Source: an uncultured Collinsella sp. (lineage in GTDB: Bacteria > Actinomycetota > Coriobacteriia > Coriobacteriales > Coriobacteriaceae). From it: a stretch of DNA of 11,223 nucleotides. The notes under the pieces are model-generated. The model saw only the letters and a list, made by a program, of their open reading frames with translations. It made no database searches and had not been told where the DNA came from. The stretch is from the NCBI GenBank assembly GCA_900540095.1, contig UQEO01000062.1, positions 1 through 11,223 of the forward strand, written 5' to 3'. Shown piece after piece: positions 1 to 6,638 of this stretch (position 1 is the first letter of the stretch; every line of letters begins with the position of its first letter). Made by a program: the position numbers and the translations under genes.

Positions 1-1064
1 AGCACCTGGGTCTGACCGCGCTGGAACAGGCCGGAGCCGTGAACGAGCGGCAGGTAGTTGTCCTTTACCATGATGGGACGAATCTCGTCGGCGGCACGAC
101 CGTCGACGCGCTCGCCGGTCTCGACGACCATGGTGCGCATGGCCTTCTTCTCGAGCTTCTTGAGTGCCACGGGGATCTCGCGCTCCCAGGCGGCCTGCTC
201 CTCGTCGGTGAACTCGGCGCGGATGGACTCCTTCAGAGCCTCGACCTTACCGATGCGGGAAAGCTTGTCGGCGTCGCGCAGGGCAGCGGCCATCTCGTCG
301 TAGTGGGCGAAGATACGCTCCTGGACCTCCTCGACGGGCTGGTCGAGCGGGTACTCCTTCTTAACGATAGCGCCGTTGACCTGCTCCCACTCGGCGACGA
401 ACTCGTCTTGGGCCTGGCAGAAGGCGGCGAGGGCCTCCTGACCAAACTTCATAGCGGCGAGCATGTCGTCCTCGGAGATCTCCTCGGCGCCGGCCTCGAC
501 CATCGAGATGAAGTCGGCAGAGCCGCCCAGCTCCAGGTCCAGGTCGGAGTTCTCGCGCTCCTCATAGGTGGGGTTGACGATAAACTCGCCGGTCTCCACG
601 TTGCGGCCGATGCGCACGCAGGCAAGCGGACCCTCGAAGGGTACGCCGCCGAGCGTCATGGCCAGAGAGGCGCCCATGACGTTGATAACGTCGAAGGGGT
701 TAACCTGGTCGGCGACGAGCGAGGTGGCGACGATGTGCACCTCGTTGCGGAAACCGTCCGGGAAGCTCGGGCGGATCGGGCGGTCGATCATACGAGCCGT
801 GAGCGTGGCCTTCTCGCTGGGACGGCCCTCGCGCTTGAGATAACCACCCGGGATACGGCCGGCAGCGTACATCTTCTCGTTGAAGTCGACGGTCAGCGGG
901 AAGAAGTCGTAATTCTTGCGCTCCTTGGAGACGACCACGGTATCGAGCATCGTGGTGTCACCCTGCTTGACCAGACAAGCGCCGGTGGCCTGCTTGGCAA
1001 GCTCGCCGGACTCGAAGGTGTAGGTCTTGCCGTACAGCTCAAAGGTCTTGGATACGAGTGTCAT
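1..1064 (-). CDS. pnp: Polyribonucleotide nucleotidyltransferase (PNPase), N-terminal part, 3' end outside window
   Basis: PNPase degrades RNA 3' to 5' by phosphorolysis and acts in the RNA degradosome in the cytoplasm. The window holds the first 354 codons of a protein that is usually 700-750 residues. The first RNase PH core is clear: a glycine-arginine-proline loop around residue 70 (AAGRIPGGYLKREGRPSE) and the following DRPIRPSFPDGF stretch are family hallmarks. After a helical linker the second RNase PH core begins (DGRAADEIRPI, then VHGSGLFQRGQTQV just before the edge). The catalytic residues of that second core and the KH and S1 domains lie outside the window. The ATG at 1064 is supported by AAGGAG at 1069-1074, with a short 4-base spacer. 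It follows rpsO, as in many bacteria, but a terminator and a structured leader lie between them. Identification is very secure. Confidence 0.97.
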   Translation of the reverse strand, partial: MTLVSKTFELYGKTYTFESGELAKQATGACLVKQGDTTMLDTVVVSKERKNYDFFPLTVDFNEKMYAAGRIPGGYLKREGRPSEKATLTARMIDRPIRPSFPDGFRNEVHIVATSLVADQVNPFDVINVMGASLAMTLGGVPFEGPLACVRIGRNVETGEFIVNPTYEERENSDLDLELGGSADFISMVEAGAEEISEDDMLAAMKFGQEALAAFCQAQDEFVAEWEQVNGAIVKKEYPLDQPVEEVQERIFAHYDEMAAALRDADKLSRIGKVEALKESIRAEFTDEEQAAWEREIPVALKKLEKKAMRTMVVETGERVDGRAADEIRPIMVKDNYLPLVHGSGLFQRGQTQV

Positions 1065-1077
1065 TGTTCTCCTTTAC

Positions 1078-1159
1078 CCCACAGGCCCCTTGCCTGCGGG
1101 CTTCTCATGTGACGCGGGCCCCCTGCCCCCGCCACGCTGTAGAGCGTGATTGTTCACGC
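1078..1159 (-). promoter_or_regulatory. Structured pnp leader with several hairpins
   Basis: The pnp leader RNA (minus strand) can fold into three successive stems. The nearest to the start pairs 1078-1086 with 1092-1100, nine pairs including one G-U around a 5-base loop, ending four bases before the AAGGAG. A weaker 5-pair stem joins 1114-1118 and 1128-1132. At the 5' end, 1144-1149 pairs with 1154-1159 (GCGTGA/TCACGC, 4-base loop), but the same middle strand can instead pair as CACGCT/AGCGTG (1143-1148 with 1133-1138, 4-base loop), so the two stems exclude each other. In E. coli the pnp leader is cut by RNase III and mediates PNPase autoregulation. A similar role here is an inference. Confidence 0.55.
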
Positions 1160-1165
1160 CCTTAC

Positions 1166-1199
1166 ACAAAAAGAGCGCCCCGCTGCGCAGGACGCTCTT
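1166..1199 (-). terminator. Intrinsic terminator after rpsO
   Basis: On the minus strand, 1190-1199 (AAGAGCGTCC) pairs with 1171-1180 (GGGCGCTCTT), a ten-pair stem with one G-T pair and a 9-base loop. A run of five T begins inside the stem base and continues into 1168-1170. The stem starts 15 bases after the rpsO stop codon. There is no T run on the other side, so it works only in the rpsO direction. No convincing pnp promoter is visible after it, so pnp probably depends on readthrough or on a promoter I cannot recognise. Confidence 0.85.
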
Positions 1200-1214
1200 A
1201 GCATGTACAAATCC

Positions 1215-1493
1215 TTACTGGATGTTGTCGCGGATGCCCAGAGCCTTGATGAGCTCACGGTACTCGACGATGTCGTTCTTCTTGATGTAGGAGAGAAGAC
1301 GACGACGACGGCCAACGAGCATGAGCAGGCCACGACGGGTGTGGAAGTCCTTCTGGTGGGACTTCATGTGCTCGGTCAGCTCCTTGATGCGCTCGGACAG
1401 GATGGCGACCTGAACCTTGGGGTTACCGGTATCGACCGGGGAGTTACCGAACTGGGCGGTCAGCTCCGCCTTGCGCTCTTTGGAAACAGTCAT
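1215..1493 (-). CDS. rpsO: 30S ribosomal protein S15
   Basis: S15 binds the central domain of 16S rRNA early in small-subunit assembly and forms an intersubunit bridge. The 92-residue product matches the usual length of about 89 and carries the family pattern throughout: FGNSPVDTGNPKVQVAILSERI, then HMKSHQKDFHTRRGLL, then the basic LVGRRRRLLSYIKK. The ATG at 1493 is chosen over upstream in-frame starts because it begins the conserved MTVSKERK segment and is preceded by AAAGGTG (1499-1505) with a 5-base spacer. The open frame continues upstream to 1592 but shows no S15 similarity there. It lies between recO and pnp; a terminator follows immediately. In several bacteria S15 represses its own mRNA through a leader structure, and a palindrome lies at the right place here. 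Confidence 0.97.
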   Translation of the reverse strand: MTVSKERKAELTAQFGNSPVDTGNPKVQVAILSERIKELTEHMKSHQKDFHTRRGLLMLVGRRRRLLSYIKKNDIVEYRELIKALGIRDNIQ

Positions 1494-1513
1494 TGTTTCA
1501 CCTTTCGTTTCGC

Positions 1514-1529
1514 GTCGCCCGCGGGCGAC
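1514..1529 (-). promoter_or_regulatory. Perfect 16-base palindrome in the rpsO leader
   Basis: GTCGCCCGCGGGCGAC is its own reverse complement. It can form a six-pair GC-rich stem with a CGCG loop, or an operator-like duplex site. It ends 8 bases before the AAAGGTG of rpsO in a 138-base gap between recO and rpsO (1494-1631). That gap also holds GGCGCGCGCC at 1613-1622 but no promoter I can support. S15 feedback on its own leader is established in other bacteria. That this is the target here is an inference. Confidence 0.4.
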
Positions 1530-1631
1530 TCTATTCGCCTCGGACTGGGAAGCCGCCGGTGGAGCGGGCATCCAAGGTCGAGGTACCAACAAGTCGGTAT
1601 GTTACCACAAGCGGCGCGCGCCTACGCATCA

Positions 1632-2381
1632 TCACCGGCCCAACATGAATTCCATCGCACGGAGCCGCTGGTCGGTGTGCGTGGCGGCCCAAACATGCGA
1701 AAGCCCCAGCAAAAAAGCAGCCGTATGCGGATCGATCCGCTCGTCCATAAGGGCATCGAACGTCATGGACATCAGGACGCGCAGCCATGCGACCTCGCCG
1801 ACTGATACCAACTCGGCGCCAGGCACGCTCGAGGCGCACGACCCGCACAGAAGCCCGCCCGCCTGGGGCGAAAAATACGACAGCATGGGGTCTCCGCACA
1901 GCACGCATGCCGAAAAATCGGGTCGGTAGCCAACGTGCGACAGCAGTTTAAAGACAAAGGCCGCCACGAGCAGGTCCATATGTGCCGAGTCGAGCCCGCT
2001 GCCGATAAGCGTGAGCGCCCGCTGCGTGATGGCAAAGGTAAATGGATCCTCGGCATCCTCGAACGAGCACACACGCGCAACCTCGGCAATCGCGCTGGCG
2101 GCACAGGTCGTCTCGTAGTCAGGAGCGGCACCGAGCGGCGCCTCCATAAGCTCCGCCTGAGAAACCACGTCGAGCGAGCGACCATGCGCGAGCAGCATAT
2201 CAACGGTGCAGAAGAGCTCGCAACGGGCCGCAAGGCGACCGCCAGGCTTACGTGCGCCCTTGGCCACGGCACGCACCTGCCGCCCCCGTTCGTCGAGCAT
2301 CGTCAAAATCAGGTCGGTTTCCTTGAGCTTCGTCTTGTCGAGGACAAGCACCTTTGTGCGATATGTGCGAGAGCCTGCCAT
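1632..2381 (-). CDS. recO: DNA repair protein RecO
   Basis: RecO works with RecR (and RecF) to load RecA onto SSB-coated single-stranded DNA in recombinational repair. The 249-residue length fits the family. The N-terminal OB-fold region (about residues 1-80) contains YRTKVLVLDKTKLKETD and the characteristic KGARKPGGRLA segment. The helical C-terminal part carries a zinc site built from C159/C162 and C179/C182 (CVLCGD and CGSC). The ATG at 2381 lies 12 bases after the era stop codon and has no recognisable Shine-Dalgarno sequence. An 8-base inverted repeat occupies that space instead, so translation is probably coupled to era. The era-recO order is widely conserved in Gram-positive bacteria. 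Confidence 0.95.
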   Translation of the reverse strand: MAGSRTYRTKVLVLDKTKLKETDLILTMLDERGRQVRAVAKGARKPGGRLAARCELFCTVDMLLAHGRSLDVVSQAELMEAPLGAAPDYETTCAASAIAEVARVCSFEDAEDPFTFAITQRALTLIGSGLDSAHMDLLVAAFVFKLLSHVGYRPDFSACVLCGDPMLSYFSPQAGGLLCGSCASSVPGAELVSVGEVAWLRVLMSMTFDALMDERIDPHTAAFLLGLSHVWAATHTDQRLRAMEFMLGR

Positions 2382-2382
2382 G

Positions 2383-2408
2383 AACGCCGAGGCTTAATCT
2401 TCGGCGTT
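2383..2408 (-). promoter_or_regulatory. Inverted repeat spanning the era stop, abutting the recO start
   Basis: On the minus strand AACGCCGA (2401-2408) and TCGGCGTT (2383-2390) are perfect reverse complements around a 10-base loop that contains the era TAA. The 3' arm ends one base before the recO ATG. No T run follows, so it is not an intrinsic terminator. The likely meaning is a hairpin that blocks independent initiation on recO unless ribosomes finishing era melt it. Confidence 0.5.
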
Positions 2409-3464
2409 ATAGCCAAAGCGGCGGATTTGCGCCTCGTCATCGCGCCAGCCGGCCTTAACCTTCACGTCGAGCTCCAAAAAGACCTGAGTGCCAAAGATAC
2501 GCTCAAGATCGCGACGGGCATCGATGCCGATATGCTTAATCATCTCGCCGCCCTTGCCGATGATGATGCCCTTCTGCCCCTCGCGCTCGACGTAAATCGT
2601 GGCGTGCACGCGCAGGACCTTCTTAGTCTGCTCGAGCGCGTCACAGATGACGCCCACGGAGTGAGGGATCTCGTCGCGGGTGCGACGCAGGACCTTCTCG
2701 CGCACAAACTCGGCCACGAGGGTCTCGTCGGACGCGTCGGTGCCCATGTCCTCGGGGAACCAACGCGGGCCCTCGGGCAAGAAGTGAGCGACGGTCTCGA
2801 TAAACGCATCGACGTTGAAGTTCTTGACCGACGACGTCACGATCTCATCGTCGTATTCCATAAGCTCGTGGGCGGCCTTGAGTTGTTCCATAACCTGGGC
2901 GGGATCGGCCTCGTCGGCTTTGGTAAGCACCAGGACCTTTTTTGAACGGGCGTTCTTGACGCGCTCTGCGACCCAGGCGTCTCCCCTGCCGATGGGTTTG
3001 GTGGCGTCGATCAGAAACGCGACGACATCGACATCGTTCAGTTCGAACAACGCGCTCTTGTTAAGCTCGGAGCCCAGGCCGTCCTTGGGCTTGTGGATAC
3101 CCGGCGTGTCAACGAAAACCAGCTGATAGCCGGGGCGGTTGACCACGGCGCGCATACGGCGGCGGGTCGTCTGGGCAACCGGAGAGGTAATGGCGACCTT
3201 CTTGCCGTAACAGGCGTTGAGCAGCGTGGACTTGCCGGCGTTGGGACGACCGACCAGGGCCACAAAGCCGCTGCGGAAACCAGGTTCCACGTCGCCAAAG
3301 CCCGCGAGGCTCTCATCCTCGTCGCAAAGGGCATCGAGTTCCTCGTCGCTCATACCCTCAAACGGGTCGAACTCCTCGACCTCGTCAAACGAATCGGCAC
3401 CTTCAGCCTCGTCCAGGACCTCGTCATCCAAAACTTCACCGGTAGGCTGCATATTGTCGGACAT
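2394..3464 (-). CDS. era: GTPase Era with an acidic N-terminal extension
   Basis: Era is an essential GTPase that binds the 3' end of 16S rRNA and assists 30S maturation. At 356 residues it is about 55-60 longer than usual (near 300). The GTPase domain shows G1 GRPNAGKS at 72-79, a switch region QTTRRR at 98-103, G3 DTPG at 119-122 and G4 TKAD at 181-184. The KH RNA-binding domain near the C-terminus carries GKGG at 303-306 inside IIIGKGGEMIKHIG. Residues 1-61 are strongly acidic: about 25 Asp or Glu and no Lys or Arg before R64. The extension is in frame, and the ATG at 3464 has AAAGGGA (3470-3476) with a 5-base spacer overlapping the dgkA stop, so it appears genuinely translated. It lies between dgkA and recO; cdd, often found between dgkA and era, is absent. 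Confidence 0.96.
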   Translation of the reverse strand: MSDNMQPTGEVLDDEVLDEAEGADSFDEVEEFDPFEGMSDEELDALCDEDESLAGFGDVEPGFRSGFVALVGRPNAGKSTLLNACYGKKVAITSPVAQTTRRRMRAVVNRPGYQLVFVDTPGIHKPKDGLGSELNKSALFELNDVDVVAFLIDATKPIGRGDAWVAERVKNARSKKVLVLTKADEADPAQVMEQLKAAHELMEYDDEIVTSSVKNFNVDAFIETVAHFLPEGPRWFPEDMGTDASDETLVAEFVREKVLRRTRDEIPHSVGVICDALEQTKKVLRVHATIYVEREGQKGIIIGKGGEMIKHIGIDARRDLERIFGTQVFLELDVKVKAGWRDDEAQIRRFGYNAED

Positions 3465-3476
3465 GGGAATCCCTTT

Positions 3477-3854
3477 CTAAATAAAGTCGAGCGCGTGAGC
3501 AAAGACAAGCAAGCCCACGATCGCGGCGGTAATGGAAAGAACGTATACAGAGGCAGCGGCGATATCCTTCGCGCGCTTGGCCAGCGGATGCAGCTCCTGG
3601 GTCGCCAGGTCCACAATCGCCTCCATGGCGGTATTGCACAGCTCGCCGTGAATCACCAGGCCGCAGCAAATGATGACCGTAGCCCACTCGGCAATATCGA
3701 GCCCCACGATGCAGCCGGCAATGACGGTGCACACGCCCGCCGCGAGCATGACCTTAATGTTGCGCTCGGTCTTGACGGCAGTGACGAAGCCCTCCATCGC
3801 GTATGAGAACGACTTTAAAAAGGACGGATGGTCCTTGTTCGATCCGGGAATCAT
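3477..3854 (-). CDS. dgkA: DgkA-family lipid kinase (undecaprenol or diacylglycerol kinase)
   Basis: This 125-residue membrane protein belongs to the small prokaryotic diacylglycerol kinase family. In Gram-positive members studied, such as that of B. subtilis, the substrate is mainly undecaprenol, feeding the lipid carrier pool for cell wall synthesis. The signature ELCNTAMEAIVD (71-82) followed by AKRAKDIAAASV (92-103) supplies the conserved Glu, Asn and Asp that bind Mg-ATP. Three hydrophobic helices are visible at about 35-51, 56-70 and 100-120, the usual three-helix trimer topology. The start at 3854 has AGGAG (3861-3865) overlapping the ybeY stop codon, with a 6-base spacer. era follows after 12 bases. 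The lipid substrate is inferred from relatives. Confidence 0.93.
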   Translation of the reverse strand: MIPGSNKDHPSFLKSFSYAMEGFVTAVKTERNIKVMLAAGVCTVIAGCIVGLDIAEWATVIICCGLVIHGELCNTAMEAIVDLATQELHPLAKRAKDIAAASVYVLSITAAIVGLLVFAHALDFI

Positions 3855-3863
3855 AGACGGCTC

Positions 3864-4373
3864 CTAGTCGTGGGAATGATTGGTTATGGGGCCGACGTGG
3901 ACGAGTTTGGGGTCCTCGCCGCGCTCAAGCGCCAAGTCGCGTAGAATGGCATCCTCGCGTGCCTCCATGACCTCGGCCTCATCGTCCTCGATGTGGTCGT
4001 AACCCAGCAGGTGCAGCATTCCGTGCACGAGCATCAGTCGGCACTCATCGGCGGGACTGTTGCCAAAGCCGGGGGCCTGGCGGGCAATAACCTGCGGGGC
4101 CAGGATAATATCGCCGAGCTCAAGCGTCTCATCGGCGGGAATGTCCTCGTCAAAGGCCGAGTCACATTCAAACGAGAGCACGTCGGTCGTGCGGTCGATA
4201 CTGCGCCACTCAAGGTTGAGCTCGTGCATCTCGTCTTCATCGACATACGAAAGGGAAATCTCGACCTCACGCTCAACACCCTCGGCGGCAAGCACAACTC
4301 CGCAGATGTGCTCCACCTCCTGGGCATCGAGCAGCGTATCGAGCTCGGCATCGTTGCTGATCAATACACTCAA
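3864..4373 (-). CDS. ybeY: Endoribonuclease YbeY, rRNA maturation factor
   Basis: YbeY is a zinc-dependent RNase needed for 16S rRNA 3' maturation and 70S quality control, and it interacts with Era and S11 in other bacteria. The 169-residue product has the family zinc motif HGMLHLLGYDH with H117, H121 and H127, and the conserved RTTDVLSF segment at 61-68. The start is TTG at 4373: no ATG occurs in frame before residue 49, and AAGGAG at 4379-4384 sits 5 bases upstream. That TTG overlaps the phoH TGA stop by four bases (TTGA), so the two are translationally coupled. In many Bacillota a HD-domain membrane protein gene lies between phoH and ybeY; it is absent here. Confidence 0.95.
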   Translation of the reverse strand: MSVLISNDAELDTLLDAQEVEHICGVVLAAEGVEREVEISLSYVDEDEMHELNLEWRSIDRTTDVLSFECDSAFDEDIPADETLELGDIILAPQVIARQAPGFGNSPADECRLMLVHGMLHLLGYDHIEDDEAEVMEAREDAILRDLALERGEDPKLVHVGPITNHSHD

Positions 4374-5356
4374 CGGGACTCCTTTCGATCGTGTGCGCGC
4401 TGCTCACGCGCATCGTCGTATGCATCATAGGCCTCAACGATACGGCCCACCAGGGCATGGCGAACCACATCGGCACGCTCCAGGTGAGAAAACGTCACAT
4501 CGTCGACGCGACCCAAAATCCTTTCGACATCGGCAAGACCGCCGCGGCGACCCACCAGGTCACGCTGGCTCAGGTCGCCGGTAATCACGAACTTGGAATT
4601 AAAACCCAGACGCGTCAGGAACATCTTCATCTGCTCAGGCGTTGTGTTTTGTGCCTCATCGAGCACCACAAAGGCATCACTCAGCGTTCGACCGCGCATG
4701 TAGGCGAGCGGGGCGATCTCGATCACGCCACGCTCCATAAGCTCATCGGTGCGCTCGCGATCCATCATGTCAAAGAGGGCATCATAGAGCGGGCGCATAT
4801 ACGGGTCGATCTTTTCCTCGAGGGTGCCGGGCAAAAAGCCCAGGTTCTCCCCCGCCTCGACAACCGGGCGCGTTAGGATCAGGCGGCCTACCTCATGGCG
4901 CTTGAGCGCGGCGACGGCGAGCGCCATGGCCAGATAGGTTTTACCGGTACCGGCGGGACCGAGGCCAAACGTGATGGTAGAAGAGCGGATGGCATCCACA
5001 TAGCGCTTTTGGCCGAGCGTCTTGGGGCGGATAACGCGACCGCGATACGATAGCAGCACGTCATCGCGAAGCGACGTAGCCTCGTGCTCACCGTCGCGCA
5101 AGACAGCCAGGCAGCGAGAGACATCATCGGCAGAAAGCGTGCGCCCGGCAGCGGCCTCACGAAAGGCATGTTCGAAAAAACGCGCGACCAACTCAACCTC
5201 GTCCGGATCGCCGCTCACGGCAACGCTGTCACCGCGGGCAACCACATGGGCGCGCACCAAGTTCTCGAGCGCACGAAGGACGCCGTCGCCGGCGCCCAAA
5301 ACGCGCGAGGGGTCGATACCCTCGGGAACGGTAAGTCTAATCTTCGAGGCTTCCAT
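4370..5356 (-). CDS. phoH: PhoH-family ATPase (PhoH-like protein)
   Basis: PhoH-like proteins are cytoplasmic P-loop ATPases related to the helicase superfamily and linked to RNA metabolism; their exact substrate is not settled. The motifs are plain: Walker A GPAGTGKT at 133-140, LTRPVVEAGENLGFLPG at 161-177, Walker B with VVLDEAQN at 230-237, and VITGDLSQRDL at 257-267. The frame stays open up to 5461, but the ATG at 5356 is preferred. It gives 328 residues, typical for the family, and AGGGAGG lies at 5360-5366, although with only 3 bases between. This start overlaps the mtaB 3' end by 20 bases. The conserved phoH-ybeY-era block suggests a role in rRNA processing, which is inference from context. 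Confidence 0.94.
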   Translation of the reverse strand: MEASKIRLTVPEGIDPSRVLGAGDGVLRALENLVRAHVVARGDSVAVSGDPDEVELVARFFEHAFREAAAGRTLSADDVSRCLAVLRDGEHEATSLRDDVLLSYRGRVIRPKTLGQKRYVDAIRSSTITFGLGPAGTGKTYLAMALAVAALKRHEVGRLILTRPVVEAGENLGFLPGTLEEKIDPYMRPLYDALFDMMDRERTDELMERGVIEIAPLAYMRGRTLSDAFVVLDEAQNTTPEQMKMFLTRLGFNSKFVITGDLSQRDLVGRRGGLADVERILGRVDDVTFSHLERADVVRHALVGRIVEAYDAYDDAREQRAHDRKESR

Positions 5357-6629
5357 GAACCTCCCTGAGTGCATGGACCAAGCCGGAATCATCGACTCCG
5401 ATGATAGCAACATCGAGCAGGCACGGGGCTGTGAGTCCACAGGTATCATCGAGACGGGCATGATGGAACGAGCCGAGCGTCAAATTGTCACCGTACTCAA
5501 GCACGGCGCGCTCGACGGTGCCCACGCGACGACGGGCATCGGCAACCGCGAGCTCCTGAGCCGCCGCACGCATGCGACGGCTGCGCTCAGCCATGACCTC
5601 AGGGGGTACCTGGTCGGGCATGTCGGCGGCGAGGGTGCCGGGGCGCTTGCTATAGCGGAACACGTGCATGCGCGAAAAGCCCACGCGACGGCACAGCGCC
5701 AGCGACTCCTCGAACTCCTCGTCCGTCTCGCCGGGAAAACCGACGATGACATCGCACGAAAGAGACGCCTGAGGCAAGTTGGTGCGAATCATACGCACCG
5801 TGTCCTCAAAGGCCTCGGCGCTATAGGGACGGCCCATGCGATGCAGCGTCGCCGTGCAGCCAGACTGCACGGGAAGGTGCAAAAACGGCGCGATACGCTT
5901 TGGATAGCGAGCCATCACCTTGAGCAGGCGCTCGGAAATATCCATGGGTTCCACCGAGGAGATGCGCACGTGGGCGATCTCGGTGCGCTCCATGATGGCC
6001 TGGAGCAGCTCATCGATCTCGACATGTTCGTCGGTCGCGCTCTTGCCGTCATAGGCACCCAGATTCACGCCGGTCAGCACGACCTCGGGCACGCCGGCCT
6101 CCTGAGCTTCACGCACCTGTTCGAGCACGGACTCGACGGGCACGGAACGCTCGGGGCCGCGGGCCTTCCACACGATGCAATAGGTACAGCGGTGGTTGCA
6201 GCCATCCTGGATCTTCACGCCCAGCCGCGAACGACCGAGCGCATCGACCACGTCGCCATCGCTGCAGGCGGGCACGCTATCGGATTCGACACCCAGCACC
6301 TCGCAGACGCGCTCGGCGACGTCAATCTTGGACGGTTCGGCGATCACGCGATCGGAGAGCTCCAGCAGCTCCTCGGGATGAAGGTTGACGACGCAGCCGG
6401 TTACGACCACGTAAGGCTCGCCGGGATAGGCCAGGGCGTGACGGACGGCCTTGCGGGTCTTGGCCTCGGCCTCCCCCGTCACGGCACAGGTATTGATAAC
6501 GATCAGATCGGCGTCCTGGGGCTCCACCATCGCAAAGCCCAGGCGCATAAGATCGGCAGTGATACGGTCGGACTCAACCCGGTTGACACGACAACCGAGG
6601 TTGACGACGGAAATATGGGGTGCGAGCAC
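5337..6629 (-). CDS. mtaB: tRNA t6A37 methylthiotransferase MtaB
   Basis: MtaB is a radical-SAM methylthiotransferase that converts t6A at position 37 of ANN-decoding tRNAs to ms2t6A. The N-terminal domain has the three cluster cysteines C13 (NLGCRVNRVES), C48 (NTCAVT) and C79 (VTGC). The radical-SAM motif is C144-x3-C148-x2-C151 (CNHRCTYC). NLGCRVN and NTCAVT favour MtaB over MiaB or RimO. A divergent TRAM-like segment fills about residues 365-425. Total length is 430, near the usual 430-450. The start is GTG at 6629, 9 bases after the dnaJ stop, with AAGGAG (6635-6640) partly formed by that stop codon. One oddity: the Pro normally found three residues after the last cluster Cys is Trp here (CIVWKARG). 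Confidence 0.94.
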   Translation of the reverse strand: MLAPHISVVNLGCRVNRVESDRITADLMRLGFAMVEPQDADLIVINTCAVTGEAEAKTRKAVRHALAYPGEPYVVVTGCVVNLHPEELLELSDRVIAEPSKIDVAERVCEVLGVESDSVPACSDGDVVDALGRSRLGVKIQDGCNHRCTYCIVWKARGPERSVPVESVLEQVREAQEAGVPEVVLTGVNLGAYDGKSATDEHVEIDELLQAIMERTEIAHVRISSVEPMDISERLLKVMARYPKRIAPFLHLPVQSGCTATLHRMGRPYSAEAFEDTVRMIRTNLPQASLSCDVIVGFPGETDEEFEESLALCRRVGFSRMHVFRYSKRPGTLAADMPDQVPPEVMAERSRRMRAAAQELAVADARRRVGTVERAVLEYGDNLTLGSFHHARLDDTCGLTAPCLLDVAIIGVDDSGLVHALREVHGSLED

Positions 6630-6638
6630 ACGGGCTCC

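Noticed and set aside
39..1112. A 357-codon plus-strand frame opposite pnp
   Set aside because: It is antisense to clear PNPase coding sequence, is biased to Leu, Gly, Asp and Val, and shows no recognisable motif.
1112..1132. G-rich tract in the pnp leader as a G-quadruplex
   Set aside because: Only two long G runs are close together; the others are about 30 bases away and are better explained by the hairpin stems.
1935..3806. Long plus-strand frames opposite recO, era and dgkA
   Set aside because: They are shadows of real genes with strong family motifs. No ribosome site or domain supports them.
5357..5461. N-terminal extension of phoH to 5461
   Set aside because: It would overlap mtaB by 125 bases and adds 35 residues not expected in the family.
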